Origin: Chromobacterium rhizoryzae
GTDB lineage: Bacteria > Pseudomonadota > Gammaproteobacteria > Burkholderiales > Chromobacteriaceae
Assembly: GCF_020544465.1 (NCBI RefSeq)
Contig: NZ_CP066126.1
Span: 1,798,001 to 1,862,000 of the forward strand
DNA length: 64,000 nt
Direction of reading: 5' to 3'
Below are positions 34,095 through 42,756 of the stretch, piece by piece; the stretch's first letter is position 1, and each line of letters begins with the position of its first letter. Both the position numbers and the translations under genes were made by a program. The notes under the pieces were generated by a model. It made no database searches. It was not told the origin of the DNA and was given only the letters and a program-made list of their open reading frames with translations.

Positions 34095-35678
34095 TTACTG
34101 GCCGCTGAGCATGAATTCAGCGCAACGCTCGGCGATCATCACCACCGGCGCGTTGGTGTTGCCGGAGACGATGGCGGGCATCACCGAGGCATCGCAGACG
34201 CGCAGGCCGGCCACGCCCTTGACGCGCAGCCTCGGGTCCACCACCGCGTCGGCGTCGGCGCCCATGCGGCAGGTGCCGGCCGGGTGGTAGACGGTCTTGG
34301 CGAACTGGCGGATGTGTTGTTCCAGCAGCGCGTCGTCGGCGTCTTCGGCCGGCGAGGGCAGCAGTTCTTCGGCGATCAGCCGGCGCATGGACGGCGCCCG
34401 CAGGACGCGGCGCGCCAGCTTGACGCCGCGCAGCAGGCCGGCGAGGTCCTCGGCCTCGCGCAGGGCGCCGCTGTCGAAGCGTAGCGGCGCGGCCGGGTCG
34501 GCGGAGGCCAGCGCGACGCTGCCGCGTGACTTGGGACGCAGCAGGCAGGGATTGATGGAAATGCCGTGGCCGGGCAAGGGCTCGCGGTCGACGTCGCCCA
34601 CCAGGGTGGGCAGCACGTGGAACTGGATGTCCGGCCGGCCGCCGCCGGCGGTGTCGACGAAAGCGCCGGATTCCACCACGTTGGAGCTCAGCAAGCCGGT
34701 GCGGAACAGCTGCCATTGCAGGCCGTGGCGCAGCGCGGCCAGGCCGCGGTCCTGGCCCAGCAGGCTGATGGGCGCGCGGGCGCGGCCGTAGACCGACACT
34801 TCCAGATGGTCCTGGTAGTTGGCGCCCACTTGCGGCGCGTCGCGCAGCACGGCGACGCCGTGTTCGCGCAGCTGCGCCGCCGGGCCGATGCCGGACAGCA
34901 TCAGCAGCTTGGGGCTGGACAGCGCGCCGGCGCAGAGCACGATTTCCGCCGCGGCGCGCGCGCGCTGGACGCCGCCGGCGTCGCGCCATTCCACCTGACA
35001 GGCGCGGCCACCGTCGAACCCGATTTTTTGCACATAGCAGCCGGTGCGCAGATCCAGCTTGGGGTCTTGGCGGACCGCGGCCAGATAGGTGGCGGCGGTG
35101 CTGCCGCGCTGTCCGTCGAAGGTGGTGGTGTGGTAGAAGCCGACGCCGGCCTGTTCGCGGCCGTTGAAGTCGTCGTTGTAGGCCAGGCCGGCTTCCTGCG
35201 CGCCCTGGACGAAGGCCAGGCTCAGCGGATGGCGGTAGCGGGCGTCGCTGACTTTCAGCGGCCCGTCCACGCCGTGGTAGGGCTCGGACAAGCGCATATG
35301 GCTTTCCGCCTTCTTGAAGGCGGGCAGCACTTGCGACCATTCCCAGCCCGCGCAGCCCAGGGCGGCCCAGTCGTCGTAGTCGGCGGCCTGGCCGCGGATA
35401 TAGACCATGGCGTTGACCGAGCTGCCGCCGCCCAGGGTGCGGCCCTGCGGGACGAAGATGCGTCTGCCGGCGGCTTCCGGCTGCGGTTCGCTGCGGTAGG
35501 TGACGGTGCGTTCGCTGCCCAGCACCTTGATGAAGGCGGCCGGCATGCGGATGTAGGGGTTGTCGTCCGGCGGGCCGTCTTCCAGCAGCAGCACGCGCTT
35601 GCCGGCCTGGATCAGCCTGTGGGTCAGCACGCAGCCGGCGGAGCCGGCTCCGATCAGGATGTAGTCGTAGTCGCGCAT
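34095..35678 (-). CDS. GMC-family FAD oxidoreductase (choline dehydrogenase-like)
   Basis: 527 residues. FAD-binding GAGSAGCVLTHRL at the N-terminus, GGGSSVNAMVYIRG (GMC signature 1) around residue 85, GALSSPKLLMLSGIGP (signature 2), and a C-terminal YHPAGTCRMG with the catalytic His followed by GNTNAPVVMIAE. It oxidises a primary alcohol with FAD. It follows the HPA hydroxylase reductase by 140 bp on the same strand, so an aromatic alcohol such as 4-hydroxyphenylethanol is a plausible but unproven substrate. The ATG is preceded by GGGAGACGCC. Confidence 0.86.
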   Translation of the reverse strand: MRDYDYILIGAGSAGCVLTHRLIQAGKRVLLLEDGPPDDNPYIRMPAAFIKVLGSERTVTYRSEPQPEAAGRRIFVPQGRTLGGGSSVNAMVYIRGQAADYDDWAALGCAGWEWSQVLPAFKKAESHMRLSEPYHGVDGPLKVSDARYRHPLSLAFVQGAQEAGLAYNDDFNGREQAGVGFYHTTTFDGQRGSTAATYLAAVRQDPKLDLRTGCYVQKIGFDGGRACQVEWRDAGGVQRARAAAEIVLCAGALSSPKLLMLSGIGPAAQLREHGVAVLRDAPQVGANYQDHLEVSVYGRARAPISLLGQDRGLAALRHGLQWQLFRTGLLSSNVVESGAFVDTAGGGRPDIQFHVLPTLVGDVDREPLPGHGISINPCLLRPKSRGSVALASADPAAPLRFDSGALREAEDLAGLLRGVKLARRVLRAPSMRRLIAEELLPSPAEDADDALLEQHIRQFAKTVYHPAGTCRMGADADAVVDPRLRVKGVAGLRVCDASVMPAIVSGNTNAPVVMIAERCAEFMLSGQ

Positions 35679-35818
35679 GGCGTCTCCCTTGTTGTCGCGC
35701 CGCCCTTGGACTGTTTGAGGATGGGCGGTCGCTCCAGCATAGGGCGGCCGCGCGCGGCGGCCTTGACCCGGCGCGCCCCGGACCTTGACCGCCGCGGACG
35801 CGGCGACGGGAGGCGGGC

Positions 35819-36739
35819 TCAGCCCTGGCGGATCAGCGCGCGCAGCACGTGCTTGCAGGCGGCCAGATCCTGTTCGTCCAGGCCGGACTGAATCTCCCGC
35901 TGCTGCTGGCCGGCGATGCGCCACAGCGTGGCGGCCTGCTCGCGGCCGGCCTCGCTGAGGCGGCAGCCGGCGGCGTCGCGGCTCAGCAGGCCCTTGCGGC
36001 GCAGCTCGGCCTCGGCCAGTTCTATCGCCTCCGGCGGCATCGCCGTCTCGCGTTGCAGCGCGCAGGCATCCTGTTCCGCTTGCTGTTCCAGCACCAGCAG
36101 CAGCCGCGCTTCGCCGCCGCTCAGCCCGGTGGCGAGCTGGCGCGGCCGGTAGCTGGCCTGGTAGGCCTGCAGCGCCTGGGTCAGCAGATAGAGCAGATTG
36201 TCGCCCAGCCAGCCGGGCAGCGGTTCCGCGGCGGCGGCCGGGCGCGCGCGCGGCAGCGCGGCGGCGTACACGCCCTGGTGGTAGAGCAGCGGCGCGGCGC
36301 CGCAGTCGTCGAAGGTTTCGACCAGGCCGAGCAGAATCCAGTGGTCGCCGCCGTCCAGCTTTTGGTGCAGGCGGCAATGGAAGCGGGCGGCGCAGCCGTC
36401 CAGCAAGGGCGCGCCGCCGAGGCCGGTTTCCGGCGTCAGGCCGGCGAATTTGTCGGCGCCGGCGCGGGCGAAGCGGTTGGACAGCTCGATCTGGTCGGCG
36501 GCCAGCACGTGGACGACGAAGTGGCCGGCCTGTTCGAACACCGCGTTGCTGGCGGAGCGCTTGTCCAGGCTCCACAGCACCAGCGGCGGGTCCAGCGAGA
36601 CGGAGTTGAAGCTGTTGGCGGTGACGCCGGCGCGTTCGCCGTCCGGCGCGGTCGCGGTGACGACGGTGACGCCGGTGGCGAAGTTGCCGAGCGCGCGGCG
36701 CAGCGCGCGCGCGTCGTGGGCAGGGGCGGGTGCGTTCAT
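35819..36739 (-). CDS. 4-hydroxyphenylacetate 3-hydroxylase reductase component (C1 type, MarR-like tail)
   Basis: 306 residues. Residues 1-165 are a flavin reductase domain (NFATGVTVVTA; GVTANSFNSVSLDPPLVLW; HWILLGLVE). Residues about 170-306 form a MarR-like winged-helix (LSGGEARLLLVLEQQ; LAEAELRRKGLLSRDAAGCRLSEAG). This fusion is the known architecture of the Acinetobacter baumannii HPA hydroxylase reductase C1, where the C-terminal domain is autoinhibitory and HPA relieves it. It supplies reduced FMN to the oxygenase encoded upstream. Separated from that gene by 204 bp holding repeat copy D. Confidence 0.85.
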   Translation of the reverse strand: MNAPAPAHDARALRRALGNFATGVTVVTATAPDGERAGVTANSFNSVSLDPPLVLWSLDKRSASNAVFEQAGHFVVHVLAADQIELSNRFARAGADKFAGLTPETGLGGAPLLDGCAARFHCRLHQKLDGGDHWILLGLVETFDDCGAAPLLYHQGVYAAALPRARPAAAAEPLPGWLGDNLLYLLTQALQAYQASYRPRQLATGLSGGEARLLLVLEQQAEQDACALQRETAMPPEAIELAEAELRRKGLLSRDAAGCRLSEAGREQAATLWRIAGQQQREIQSGLDEQDLAACKHVLRALIRQG

Positions 36740-36804
36740 GGCGTGTCCTCGGGGCCGTCCGGCGCGGGGCCGGCGCGGCGCGGGTGGGAGGGGCTAATGT
36801 CGGT

Positions 36805-36946
36805 AGAGCCTGTTCGCGATTTCGCGGGCGGGAACGGGGCAGAGCGAAAACCACTGGGACAGCGGCTTTGCTCATACGGCGCATGAACGTTTCGAAGCGG
36901 CGTTCACCCTGTCGGGCCTCCGGGAAGATCGTAAACGGCTCGTCTA
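36805..36946 (+). repeat. Dispersed intergenic repeat, copy D (divergent, about 142 bp)
   Basis: Left terminus GAGCCTGTTCGCGATTTCGC and right terminus GAAGATCGTAAACGGCTC are imperfect inverted repeats. Interior GCATGAACGTTTCGAAGCGGCGTTCACCC (in two parts) parallels copy B. The right end contains the TAG stop (36944-36946, minus strand) of the oxygenase gene. Confidence 0.78.
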
Positions 36947-38113
36947 GACCATGGCGGGGTCCGGCTCCAGCCCCAGCAGCGAACGGCCCAGGATCTGGGC
37001 GCAGACGTCGTAGTCGGTGTAGGCGTGGGCGCCGGTCATGTGCGAGTCGCGGAACAGCCGCTGCGCCTCGTTTTCCAGCCGCCAGCAATTGCCGCCCATG
37101 GATTCGAACAAGCGGTCCACCGCCTGGATGCACATTTTCACCGCGTAAGCCTGATTGGTGCGCCAGAAAGCCAGCGTTTCCGCCGTGGGATAGCGTTTGG
37201 CCGCGCCGTGCTCGGCGTGCTCGCGCCAGCTGGCTTCCAGCAAGGCGCGCGCGGCCAGCACTTGGTGGGTGGATTCGGCCAGCCGCATATAGGCGGGCAG
37301 CGCCGCGCCCACCTGGGCGCCGGTATAGGCGCGGATGCGGTTGCGGCTGCGCTCCTTGAACACTTGCAGCATGCGCTCGGCCACGCCCAGGCTGATGGCG
37401 GCGAAGCCGCTGGCGAAGTAGGGCCGGTAGGGCGCGTAGAAGATCTTGCTGTCCGGGTACAGGCCGAAGCCGGCGGAGCGGCCTTCCATCATGTCCTTGG
37501 CCGCTTCGATCCGGTGTTCCGGCACGAAGACCTTGTCCACCAGCAGGGTCTTGGTGCCGCTGCCCTGCATGCCGGCGGCGCGCCAGTCGTCGCGGATCCG
37601 GTAATCGGCGCGCGGCACCACGCCGAAGCAGTATTGCGGCTCGCCGTCCGGGCCGGGGCGGCGGAAGCCCAGGATCGCCCATTCGGCGTGGTCGCAGCCG
37701 CTGCTCCAGCCCATTTCTCCGCTGAGCAGCACGCCGCCGTCCGCGGCCTCGGCCCGGCCCAGCGGCGCGATGCTGCTGCTGGCGGTGGCGTCCGGCGCGC
37801 CGCCCCAGACTTCCTCTTGCAGCCGGGCGGAGAACAGCGCGATCTGATGGCTGTGGGTGGCCAGCAGGCTGGCGGCCCAGGCGGTGCTGGCGCAGGCGCC
37901 GGCCAGCGCCGCCACGCAATCGGCGAATTCGGGCAGGCTGATTTCCAGGCCGCCGTAGGGCCTGGGCTGAAAGGCGCGATGAAAGCCCACGCTTTTCAAG
38001 AGGGCGATGTTTTCCGCCGGCACGGTGCGTTCGCGTTCCGCCCGCTCCGCGTTGGCGGCGATGGCGGGCAGGATGGGAAGCAGGGTTTCCAGCAAGGGGT
38101 TGGGGTGGCGCAT
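36944..38113 (-). CDS. 4-hydroxyphenylacetate 3-hydroxylase oxygenase component (C2 type)
   Basis: 389 residues with an acyl-CoA-dehydrogenase fold: N-terminal helical domain, beta domain around SGEMGWSSGCDHAEWAILGF, C-terminal helices. It resembles the A. baumannii C2 oxygenase, which uses reduced FMN and O2 to hydroxylate HPA to homoprotocatechuate (3,4-dihydroxyphenylacetate). The pairing with the C1-like reductase strongly supports this over other flavin monooxygenases. It replaces the HpaB/HpaC enzyme found in E. coli. Promoter and an AT-rich palindrome lie in 38114-38257. Confidence 0.85.
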   Translation of the reverse strand: MRHPNPLLETLLPILPAIAANAERAERERTVPAENIALLKSVGFHRAFQPRPYGGLEISLPEFADCVAALAGACASTAWAASLLATHSHQIALFSARLQEEVWGGAPDATASSSIAPLGRAEAADGGVLLSGEMGWSSGCDHAEWAILGFRRPGPDGEPQYCFGVVPRADYRIRDDWRAAGMQGSGTKTLLVDKVFVPEHRIEAAKDMMEGRSAGFGLYPDSKIFYAPYRPYFASGFAAISLGVAERMLQVFKERSRNRIRAYTGAQVGAALPAYMRLAESTHQVLAARALLEASWREHAEHGAAKRYPTAETLAFWRTNQAYAVKMCIQAVDRLFESMGGNCWRLENEAQRLFRDSHMTGAHAYTDYDVCAQILGRSLLGLEPDPAMV

Positions 38114-38172
38114 GGTGGTCTCCTTTGTGCTTGATGGCGCTGAAGCGGCCCGCCTTTGGCGGCGGGCGTTTC

Positions 38173-38192
38173 AATAATGAATACATTCAGCG
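38173..38192. promoter_or_regulatory. Possible HpaR-type operator before the hydroxylase genes
   Basis: AATAATGAATACATTCAGCG includes the near-palindrome TGAATACATTCA and shares ATGAATAYATT with the site before the SDR gene at 53701. Confidence 0.45.
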
Positions 38193-38257
38193 AATTTGCA
38201 TTATGGATAGCGACATCACGCACTGGAATGCATCTTCCAAGCTGTCTTAGGTACTTT

Positions 38258-39643
38258 TCATGGCGCTTCAGCATGAACGGCAGTGACGACGGGCCGGCGC
38301 CAGCGTATCGGCGACGCGGCTTGCTCGGCCTCGTGCTCCGGCCCCAGCGGGATGTCGCGGCGGTCGCGCAGCAAGAGCGCGGAGGCGAGGCCGATCAGCG
38401 TCATGCCGCTCAGATAGGCGGTCACCGCGGCGGTGGAGCCGGTCTGGGCGATCAGGGCCTTGGCGATCATCGGCGCGAAGGCGCCGCCGAGGATGGCGCC
38501 CAGCGCGTAGGAAATGGAGACGCCGGAGAAGCGCACCGAGGCGGGAAAAAGCTCGGCGTAGAAGGCCGATTGCGCGCCGTACGTCAGGCCGGTGCCCACC
38601 GACAGCAGGCACAGCGCCAGCAGCACCGCCGGCAGGCTGGCGCTATTGATCAGCGGGAACAGCGTCAGCACGCCGGCCAGCTGCACGCCGAAGCCGATCA
38701 GGTAGACGCGGCGGCGGCCGATATGGTCCGACCAGACGCCGGCCAGCCAGGTGAAGGCCATCCAGCAGGCGGAGGCGAAGGCGACGGCGAGCAGCACCGG
38801 GGTGCGCTCCATGCGCAGCGCGCCGGCGGGGTCGGTGGTGTAGTTCTGGATGAAGCCGCCGGTGGTCATGTAACCGACGGCGCTGTTGCCGGCGAAGAGC
38901 AGCGCGGCCAGCAGCACCAGCGGCGCGTGGCGGCGGAACAGGTCCAGCACCGGGGTGCGCGATCCGGCCTTGCGCGCCTTGATCTCCTCGAAGACCGGGC
39001 TTTCCTCCACCGAGCGGCGCACCCATTGGCCGATGAACAGCAGCACGACGCTGAGCAGGAAGGGCACGCGCCAGCCCCATTCCAGGAAGGCGTCGCCGGG
39101 GGAGACCACGCCGCTCATCAGCGCGAACACGCCGGAGGCCAGCAGCAGACCCAGCGGCACGCCTATCTGCGGGAAGGCGCCGTAGCGGCCGCGCTGGCCG
39201 CGCGGCGCGTGCTCCACCGCCATCAGCACCGCGCCGCCCCATTCGCCGCCGGCGGAAATGCCTTGCAGCACGCGCAGCAGGATCAGGGCCAGCGGCGCCA
39301 GCAGGCCGGCGGATTCATAAGTGGGCAACAGGCCGATCAGCGCGGTGGAGGCGCCCATCAGCACCAGGGTCAGCACCAGCATCGCGCGCCGGCCCAGGCG
39401 GTCGCCGTAGTGGCCGGCGAGAAAGGCGCCCAGCGGCCGAAACAGAAAGCTGACGCCGACCGAGGCGAAGGCGATCAGGGTGGCGAAGCGGTCGCCGGCC
39501 GGAGCGAAGAACAGTTTGTTGAACACCAGGCCGGCGGCGCTGGCGTAGATGAAGAAGTCGTACCACTCGATGGCGGTGCCGATCACGGTGGCGTAGGCGA
39601 CTTTGCGCGCGTGGGCGCTTGCGGCGGCGGGGGTGTGGCTCAT
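38258..39643 (-). CDS. MFS transporter, metabolite:H+ symporter (MHS) type
   Basis: 461 residues, 12 helices. The start ARKVAYATVIGTAIEWYDFFIYASAAGLVFNKLFF is diagnostic for the MHS group (ShiA/ProP/KgtP), as is the loop FLAGHYGDRLGRRAMLV. It would import an organic acid; within the hpa gene run, HPA, homoprotocatechuate or another aromatic acid is the likely substrate. It lies 76 bp after hpaI on the same strand and probably ends that operon. Confidence 0.87.
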   Translation of the reverse strand: MSHTPAAASAHARKVAYATVIGTAIEWYDFFIYASAAGLVFNKLFFAPAGDRFATLIAFASVGVSFLFRPLGAFLAGHYGDRLGRRAMLVLTLVLMGASTALIGLLPTYESAGLLAPLALILLRVLQGISAGGEWGGAVLMAVEHAPRGQRGRYGAFPQIGVPLGLLLASGVFALMSGVVSPGDAFLEWGWRVPFLLSVVLLFIGQWVRRSVEESPVFEEIKARKAGSRTPVLDLFRRHAPLVLLAALLFAGNSAVGYMTTGGFIQNYTTDPAGALRMERTPVLLAVAFASACWMAFTWLAGVWSDHIGRRRVYLIGFGVQLAGVLTLFPLINSASLPAVLLALCLLSVGTGLTYGAQSAFYAELFPASVRFSGVSISYALGAILGGAFAPMIAKALIAQTGSTAAVTAYLSGMTLIGLASALLLRDRRDIPLGPEHEAEQAASPIRWRRPVVTAVHAEAP

Positions 39644-39719
39644 CTTGCGTTCTCCTCGGGTGTGGGGCCGGGATCGGCTCCGGGCGGCGCCTTGTTCTTG
39701 TGTGGTCGCCGCGGGTCAG

Positions 39720-40523
39720 TCAGTAGGCGGATGGCGTCGGCGGCCGGCCGGGCGCTTCGTCGCGAAAGGCCGCCGCCAGCGCTTCGGCGCGGCGCGCCAG
39801 CAAGGTGGTGTCGACGCCGACGGCGACGAAGCCCGCGCCCAGCGCCAACAGCCGGCGCGCTTCGGCCTCGTCGGCCATCAGGATGCCGGCGGCCTTGCCC
39901 TGGGCGCGGATGCGGCGGATGGCGTCGTCCATCGCCGCGCGCACTTCAGGGTGGTCGGGCCGGCCCGGATGGCCCATGTCGGCGGCCAGGTCGGCCGGGC
40001 CGATGAAGACGCCGTCCACGCCGTCGGTGGCGGCGATGCCTTCCAGCGCGGCCAGGGCCTGGCGGGTTTCCACCTGGGCCAGCACGCAGATTTCATCGTC
40101 GGCCCGCGTCAGGTAATCCGGCACGCGGTTCCAGCGCGAGGCGCGCGCCAGCGCGCTGCCCACGCCGCGGACGCCGCGCGGCGGATAGCGGGTGGCGGCC
40201 ACCGCCCGCGCTGCCTCGTCGGCGTTCTGCACCATGGGCAGCATCAGCGTTTGCGCGCCGATGTCCAGCAACTGCTTGATGCGCACCGGGTCGTTGCTGG
40301 CGGCGCGCACCACCGGGTGGCAGGGATAGGGCGCGACGGCCTGCAGTTGCAGCAGCACGTCCCTGAGCTCGTTGGGCGCGTGTTCGCCGTCTATCAGCAG
40401 CCAGTCGAAGCCGGCGCCGGCCAGCAGTTCGGCGCTGTAGGGGCTGGCCAGGCCCAGCCACAGGCCGATCTGGCGGCGGCCGTCGCGCAGCGCGGCCTTG
40501 AAGGGGTTGGCGGGAAGTTGCAT
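39720..40523 (-). CDS. hpaI: 4-hydroxy-2-oxoheptanedioate aldolase HpaI
   Basis: 267 residues, HpcH/HpaI class-II aldolase. It cleaves 4-hydroxy-2-oxoheptane-1,7-dioate to pyruvate and succinate semialdehyde, the last step of the homoprotocatechuate route. Motifs: GLWLGLASPYSAELLAGAGFDW, LIDGEHAPN, MLPMVQNADEA, and GPADLAADMGHPG of the metal/substrate site. 19 bp downstream of hpaH in the operon. Confidence 0.93.
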   Translation of the reverse strand: MQLPANPFKAALRDGRRQIGLWLGLASPYSAELLAGAGFDWLLIDGEHAPNELRDVLLQLQAVAPYPCHPVVRAASNDPVRIKQLLDIGAQTLMLPMVQNADEAARAVAATRYPPRGVRGVGSALARASRWNRVPDYLTRADDEICVLAQVETRQALAALEGIAATDGVDGVFIGPADLAADMGHPGRPDHPEVRAAMDDAIRRIRAQGKAAGILMADEAEARRLLALGAGFVAVGVDTTLLARRAEALAAAFRDEAPGRPPTPSAY

Positions 40524-40542
40524 GGAGGTTCCTCGAGCGGGT

Positions 40543-41358
40543 TCAGACGAAGCGGCAGCTGATCGCGCCCAGCGGGCCGTAGTCGACGTGGAAGGTGTCG
40601 CCGGCGCGCGCCGGCACCGGCCGGGTGAAGGAGCCGGCCAGGATCACCTGGCCGGCCTTGAGCTCCACGTCGAAAGGCGAGAGCTTGTTGGCCAGCCAGG
40701 CCACGCCGTTGGCCGGGTGGTTGAGCACGGCGGCGGCGACGCCGGACTCCTCGATCACGCCGTTGCGGTACATCAGCGCCGCCACCCAGCGCAGGTCCAG
40801 CTCGCGCGGGCGCACCGGCCGGCCGCCCAGCACCACGCCGGCGTTGGCGGCGTTGTCCGCTATGGTGTCGAACACCTTGCGCGGACGCTGGCTGTCCGGG
40901 TCTATGGACTGGCTGCGCGCGTCGATGATTTCCAGCGCCGGGATCACGTAATCGGCGGCGTCGTAGACGTCGAACAAGGTGGCGCCGGGGCCGGACAGCG
41001 GCCGGCCCAGCACGAAGGCCAGCTCCACTTCCACCCGCGGCACGATGAAGCGCGACACCGGGATGTCGGCGCCGTCGTTGAAGAACATATCGTCCAGCAG
41101 CGCGCCGTAGTCCGGCTCGTTGATCTGCGAGGACATCTGCATCGCGCGCGAGGTCAGGCCTATCTTGTGGCCCTTGAGGCGGCGTCCCTCCGCCAGCTTC
41201 ATCTCCACCCAGCAGCGCTGGATGGCGTAAGCGTCCTCTATGGTGATCTCGGGGTGGTCCAGCGAGAGCTGGCGGATCTGCCGGCGTTCGCGCTCGGCGT
41301 CGTGCAGGCGGCGCGCGGCGCCGCGAATCAGGTCGGGGCTGAGCATGGAGTCTTTCAT
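40543..41358 (-). CDS. hpaH: 2-oxo-hept-4-ene-1,7-dioate hydratase HpaH
   Basis: 271 residues of the hydratase/decarboxylase (FAH-like) family. It adds water to 2-oxohept-4-ene-1,7-dioate. Motifs: GHKIGLTSRAMQ, EVELAFVLGRPL (metal-binding Glu pair), PALEIIDAR, and GSFTRPVPARAGDTFHVDYGPLG. Length and operon position between hpaF and hpaI fit. Confidence 0.92.
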   Translation of the reverse strand: MKDSMLSPDLIRGAARRLHDAERERRQIRQLSLDHPEITIEDAYAIQRCWVEMKLAEGRRLKGHKIGLTSRAMQMSSQINEPDYGALLDDMFFNDGADIPVSRFIVPRVEVELAFVLGRPLSGPGATLFDVYDAADYVIPALEIIDARSQSIDPDSQRPRKVFDTIADNAANAGVVLGGRPVRPRELDLRWVAALMYRNGVIEESGVAAAVLNHPANGVAWLANKLSPFDVELKAGQVILAGSFTRPVPARAGDTFHVDYGPLGAISCRFV

Positions 41359-41394
41359 GGTGGTCGCTGAGCTTCGTGATCGGTTTCGGCCGTT

Positions 41395-41784
41395 TCAGCC
41401 CGGCGGGCTGAAGCGTTGATGCACGTTGTTGCGCTTGAAGTTGAGGGTGGCGGACAGTTCGGTCAGTTCGAAGCTGAGCGCCAGATAGCGTTGGGCGAGC
41501 AGCGGTTCGAAGTGGCGCTGGATCAGCGCGAACAGCTGTTCGGCGGTGGCGCGGCGATCGGCCTCGCTGCGGCCGCTGCCGATCTGCAAAGTGCAGTGGA
41601 CGAAGGCGTAGTCGGCCTCGCCGTCCGCCATGCGCCAGGTGTCCAGCCAGTGGGCGCGGCTGCGGATGCCGGCCAGCGGAAACAGGCCGCTGGCGGCCAG
41701 ACAGTCGTGCACCTGGCGGAACAGTTCCGGCAGATCGGCCTGCGCGCGCAGATTGTCGGTGCATTCAGCGATGAAGTGCGGCAT
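41395..41784 (-). CDS. hpaF: 5-carboxymethyl-2-hydroxymuconate delta-isomerase HpaF
   Basis: 129 residues, CHMI family of the tautomerase superfamily. The start is MPHFIAECTDNLR, so Pro2 is the catalytic base after Met removal; this fixes the start at 41784 rather than the longer ORF. It isomerises 5-carboxymethyl-2-hydroxymuconate to 5-oxo-pent-3-ene tricarboxylate. It overlaps the 3' end of hpaD by 20 bp, implying coupling. Confidence 0.92.
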   Translation of the reverse strand: MPHFIAECTDNLRAQADLPELFRQVHDCLAASGLFPLAGIRSRAHWLDTWRMADGEADYAFVHCTLQIGSGRSEADRRATAEQLFALIQRHFEPLLAQRYLALSFELTELSATLNFKRNNVHQRFSPPG

Positions 41785-42649
41785 GGCGCTCTCCCAGCGG
41801 TTCCACCGGCAGCACCGCGTTGATCTGGCCGGTGCCGGAACTGCCGAAATAGGGGGTGATGATTTCCGCGCGGCCGCGGTAATCACCCCAGCCCAGCGCG
41901 CCCAGCAGCATGGCGGTATCGTGCATGAAGCCTTCGCCGTGACACTTCTCGGCGTACTCCGGCAGCATGTCGCAGAAGGTTTTCCAATCGCCGTCCAGCC
42001 ACATGGCGATGACCTCCTGGTCCATGCTTTCCAGGAAGGGGCTCCAGGCCTTGTGCAGGAATTGATCCGCGGTGCCGTTCTGGGCGAAACGATGGGACAG
42101 CGAGCCGCTGGCGAAGAAGGCGACGCGGCCGTCGTAATCGCGCTCCACCGCCTCGCGCATCGCCGCGCCCAGCCGCGCGCTGTCGGCCAGATCGTGCACC
42201 GTGCACAGCGCGGCCACCGACACCACTTTGAAACGCCGGTCGGCGTTCATATAGCGCATCGGCACCAGGGTGCCGTACTCCAGCGGCAGCGTGGTGGCGT
42301 CGTGGGCGCGGGTATGCACGCCGGCGGCGGTGGCCGCCTCGGCCAGCAGCTTGCCCAGCGCGGGGTTGCCCGGATAGGCGTAGGGCATATTCTTGATGAA
42401 GTGCGGCAGCTCGTTGCTGGTGTACACGCCTTCGAAAGCCGGCGCGCAGTTGACGTGGTAGCCGGAATTGACCAGCCAGTGGGTGTCGAACACCACGATG
42501 GTGTCCACGTCCAGTTCGCGGCAGCGGCGGCTGATTTCCTTGTGGCCGTCTATGGCGGCCTGGCGGCAGCCTTGATGCGGGCCGGGCAGTTCCGACAGAT
42601 ACATGGACGGCACATGCGTGATCTTGGCCGCCAGGGCTAGGGTTCCCAT
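41765..42649 (-). CDS. hpaD: 3,4-dihydroxyphenylacetate 2,3-dioxygenase HpaD
   Basis: 294 residues, LigB-type (class III) extradiol dioxygenase. It opens the homoprotocatechuate ring with Fe(II). Family features: KITHVPSMYLSELPGPHQGCRQAA at the N-terminus (His ligands), VVFDTHWLVNSGYHVN, and FFASGSLSHRFAQNG. It is preceded by GGAGAACGC and lies 107 bp after hpaE. Confidence 0.94.
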   Translation of the reverse strand: MGTLALAAKITHVPSMYLSELPGPHQGCRQAAIDGHKEISRRCRELDVDTIVVFDTHWLVNSGYHVNCAPAFEGVYTSNELPHFIKNMPYAYPGNPALGKLLAEAATAAGVHTRAHDATTLPLEYGTLVPMRYMNADRRFKVVSVAALCTVHDLADSARLGAAMREAVERDYDGRVAFFASGSLSHRFAQNGTADQFLHKAWSPFLESMDQEVIAMWLDGDWKTFCDMLPEYAEKCHGEGFMHDTAMLLGALGWGDYRGRAEIITPYFGSSGTGQINAVLPVEPLGERHAALHR

Positions 42650-42756
42650 TGCGTTCTCCTCGGTGCGACTGGGCCGCGGGGCCGGCGCAGTCTTGCTGCT
42701 TGGATCGGTGTCGCGCCGGGGCCGGCCGTCTGCGCGGCCTGGGCCCCGGCGGCGCC

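Noticed and set aside
34095..38186. A 1363-codon open frame suggesting a giant fusion protein
   Set aside because: Only the GMC domain is in this frame; the rest overlaps the reductase and oxygenase genes, which have their own starts and domains in other frames.
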